This document shows, piece by piece, positions 62,396-64,000 of a DNA stretch of 64,000 nucleotides. Within the stretch, counting starts at the first letter, position 1, and each line of letters opens with the position of its first letter. The notes under the pieces are model-generated. The model searched no databases and had not been told where the DNA came from. It was given only the letters and a program-made list of their open reading frames with translations. The stretch is from positions 124,001 through 188,000 of the forward strand of contig JAUPSS010000001.1 of the NCBI GenBank assembly GCA_040285825.1, written 5' to 3'. The position numbers and the translations under genes are program-made. Source of the DNA: Eukaryota sp. TZLM1-RC (taxonomy: Eukaryota; Metamonada: BaSk clade).

Positions 62396-62602
62396 ATTTG
62401 TCAATTTGGTCCTACTAGAGCGACATTTGTTGCCAAGTGTCAAAACTGAGTAACATAGTTTATCACTATGGATTGAAAAATACATTTTTGAGTTACCATA
62501 TGTCTGGTGAAATATTCAATCCTGAATAAATTAAAAAAATATACATAAGAAAACAGTCTCAAAGCAAAAGGAACAAGGGAGTTGGACATTACACAATTAA
62601 AG

Positions 62603-63115
62603 TCAACGATGACGACTGTCTCTCTTATGTCCTTCCCTATATCTACTCCGCCTCTTTCCTCGAAAAGATTCTCTATAATGATCTGCACTGTGACGATGGG
62701 GTTCATGTCCCTTGTGTCTACCTGACTTATCATCCTTATCCTTCTCCTTCTGCCGCAATTCCTGTTCTATAAAAGCCTTCAACTTTGAAAGGTCTTCAGA
62801 TGATTCTTCCTTAGCTGGTTCAACGTCCCATTCAGCCATTGGATCCTCCAAATGTTGAAGTTTTTGTTCATGTGCAATATTACCAGACTTGAACAAAGGA
62901 CAATCCCGGGAATTTGCTCTATGACCAAATTGTTTACATTTGAAACATTGAGCTACCTCAAGAGTGTTGGGCTTAAGTGGGACAGCTCCTGGAGGTGCGG
63001 CGGTGAGAAATTCTCGAAGTGCTCTATTCTCAGGTCTATCAGGTATCTTGTCATCAATGCTGCGTTCTTTGGAAGGAGGGGACTTTTGTCTACCAAGACG
63101 TACAATTGTACCCAT
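62603..63115 (-). CDS. RP9: RP9 (PAP-1)-like splicing-associated protein
   Basis: A 170-residue frame from ATG 63115. The core matches RP9, a nuclear protein that interacts with U2AF and PIM1 in vertebrates: RPENRALREFLTAAPPGAVPL, then a CCHC knuckle CFKCKQFGHRANSRDCPLF, GN...EQKLQHLEDPMAEW, and a helix SKLKAFIEQELRQKEKDKDD. The C-terminus is basic with RS/RD-like repeats and His (RGKRRSRYREGHKRDSRHR). Length is near the family's 221. Single exon, no neighbouring gene of obvious related function. Confidence 0.88.
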   Translation of the reverse strand: MGTIVRLGRQKSPPSKERSIDDKIPDRPENRALREFLTAAPPGAVPLKPNTLEVAQCFKCKQFGHRANSRDCPLFKSGNIAHEQKLQHLEDPMAEWDVEPAKEESSEDLSKLKAFIEQELRQKEKDKDDKSGRHKGHEPHRHSADHYRESFRGKRRSRYREGHKRDSRHR

Positions 63116-63448
63116 TGTGGTAAGAAGGGTAAGAAGTTTTTTGAAATCAAAATTTTATTGATTACTAAGAATCAGATCTAATACTCCTTACTTTACTCCT
63201 AACTTTATTGATGAATTATCTGTTTTGGTTAAGGTTGTTCTATCGTAGCTCACTGACAGTCTTCTGCCTTCTACAAGACTTACAAAGGAACAACTGCTGT
63301 ATGGAATTGACATAAAAGTGATCAATTTCGTTACAATTATGAGTTCAATAAACATGTTGTGATTCTTCCTTTCTTCCTTTCTTGTAAGCACCCAGATTCT
63401 TTCACTTATAGATTCTACTATATGTAGATTCATATACTAGTAGTTATT
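63116..63448. other. Intergenic, no gene seen
   Basis: An 81-codon minus-strand frame at 63433-63188 shows no family resemblance; otherwise AT-rich with stops. Confidence 0.4.
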
Positions 63449-64000
63449 CTATCTATAATCTTCAATTTGATCTAACGGCTTGCTAAACCACGGTAACAAA
63501 GATTTAAAAAAAAGAATGATTGGATGTACTGAAATGGCTTTCAAAAACTTTGCTCTATTTAGGTTATTTTGGTGTTGCTGTAGCCTAATCAATATCTGAT
63601 CAGATTCTTCAAGAAAAGACTCTGTGAAATAATTTACAGAAAATAATTCAAAGTAATTGTTTTCAGGAGGAATATAAATAGATCTGTAATATCGAGCCCT
63701 TTTGTAAACGTCAGCATTTTGATTGATTAAATCAGCCACGTGGGCTGCCGACTGACATATAAATGATATATGCTTTTTCAAAAATAAGAACAACCGTTCT
63801 ACTTGGAGATACATAAAAAAGACTAAATCTGATCCGCCAGGTAAACCAGATATTGAATTAGATTTAAAAGCAAAAGAATTCAATTCACGTGGAATATTGG
63901 ATTCATTGAACAATTTTCCATTAATGACAGATATAAATTCAGGAAATAAAAGAAAACATTGATTAAAAGCCCCCAAAATATCATTTGATGGAGAATGTAA
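63449..64000 (-). CDS. C-terminal part of an unknown helical protein, cut by right edge
   Basis: The minus-strand frame is open from the window edge to a stop at 63449, 183 residues, with no start inside (the first codons read LHSPSNDILGAFNQCFLLFPEF). It is helical and aromatic-rich: GGSDLVFFMYLQVERLFLFLKKHISF, a coiled stretch (ADLINQNADVYKRARYYRS) and another (EESDQILIRLQQHQNNLNRAKFLKAI). The composition resembles vesicle-tethering or scaffold proteins, but I cannot name it. Confidence 0.6.
   Translation of the reverse strand, partial: LHSPSNDILGAFNQCFLLFPEFISVINGKLFNESNIPRELNSFAFKSNSISGLPGGSDLVFFMYLQVERLFLFLKKHISFICQSAAHVADLINQNADVYKRARYYRSIYIPPENNYFELFSVNYFTESFLEESDQILIRLQQHQNNLNRAKFLKAISVHPIILFFKSLLPWFSKPLDQIEDYR

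Overview
This window comes from a eukaryote. It is AT-rich and densely packed with conserved eukaryotic genes (CDC48/p97, acylaminoacyl-peptidase, RCL1, capping protein beta, PRP28/DDX23, URI, ALG6, KDEL receptor, UBA3, proteasome beta2, TCTP, RPL38, an ABCC transporter, cathepsin X/Z, RP9). The introns I could place directly from broken conserved proteins are extremely short: 26, 26-29, 29, 29, 32 and 33 nt, plus one of 53 nt. They begin GTATGT or similar and end in AG. Such short introns in animal-type genes are known from dicyemid mesozoans (literature recalled from memory), so a dicyemid or similarly reduced parasitic animal is my best guess. Other short-intron eukaryotes are not excluded. 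The standard genetic code fits every gene.

Layout. 1-1.5 kb: part of a Fanzor-like gene at the window edge and a retroelement tail. 1.7-6.4 kb: CDC48 and APEH on the minus strand. 6.4-9 kb: a Fanzor relic, unrecognised open frames and a gypsy-element tail. 9-11 kb: convergent RCL1 and CAPZB. 11.3-18.9 kb: a three-layer nested insertion, with a non-LTR element inside a Ty3/gypsy-type element with 81-nt LTRs, itself inside another non-LTR element; both insertions carry target duplications. 19.5-23.4 kb: DDX23 and a two-pass membrane protein. 24-26 kb: non-LTR fragments. 26.6-31.1 kb: Fanzor relic, URI, an unknown gene, ALG6 and KDEL receptor. 32.3-37.1 kb: the most complete Fanzor copy and a large unknown gene. 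37-43.8 kb: UBA3, an acidic/basic small protein, a retroelement and an RRM protein. 43.9-48.8 kb: Fanzor relic and three non-LTR copies in a row. 49.4-53.7 kb: Fanzor scar, unknown 674-residue protein, PSMB7, TCTP and RPL38. 54-64 kb: non-LTR fragment, ABCC transporter, cysteine-rich repeat protein, cathepsin X, non-LTR fragment, RP9 and the partial end of an unknown gene.

The most interesting system is a set of six Fanzor loci. Fanzors are eukaryotic relatives of the transposon nuclease TnpB. The signature seen is a RuvC-I IDPN motif, a GNGGGGPS block, a DE(Y/F)xTS motif, a CC...CPxC zinc ribbon and the RuvC-III RDxxAS motif. The five copies whose 3' ends lie inside the window are damaged. 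All five lie immediately upstream of, and on the same strand as, a host gene. Three of them are broken at the same codon just before the DE(Y/F)xTS motif. A sixth, different Fanzor lineage runs off the left edge with an open frame.

The second theme is retroelements. At least eleven fragments come from several families of non-LTR elements whose C-terminus has a CCHC motif followed by a restriction-like endonuclease signature (D, 13 residues, D). Host genes are otherwise tightly packed: convergent pairs are separated by as little as 20 nt and divergent pairs by as little as 79 nt.
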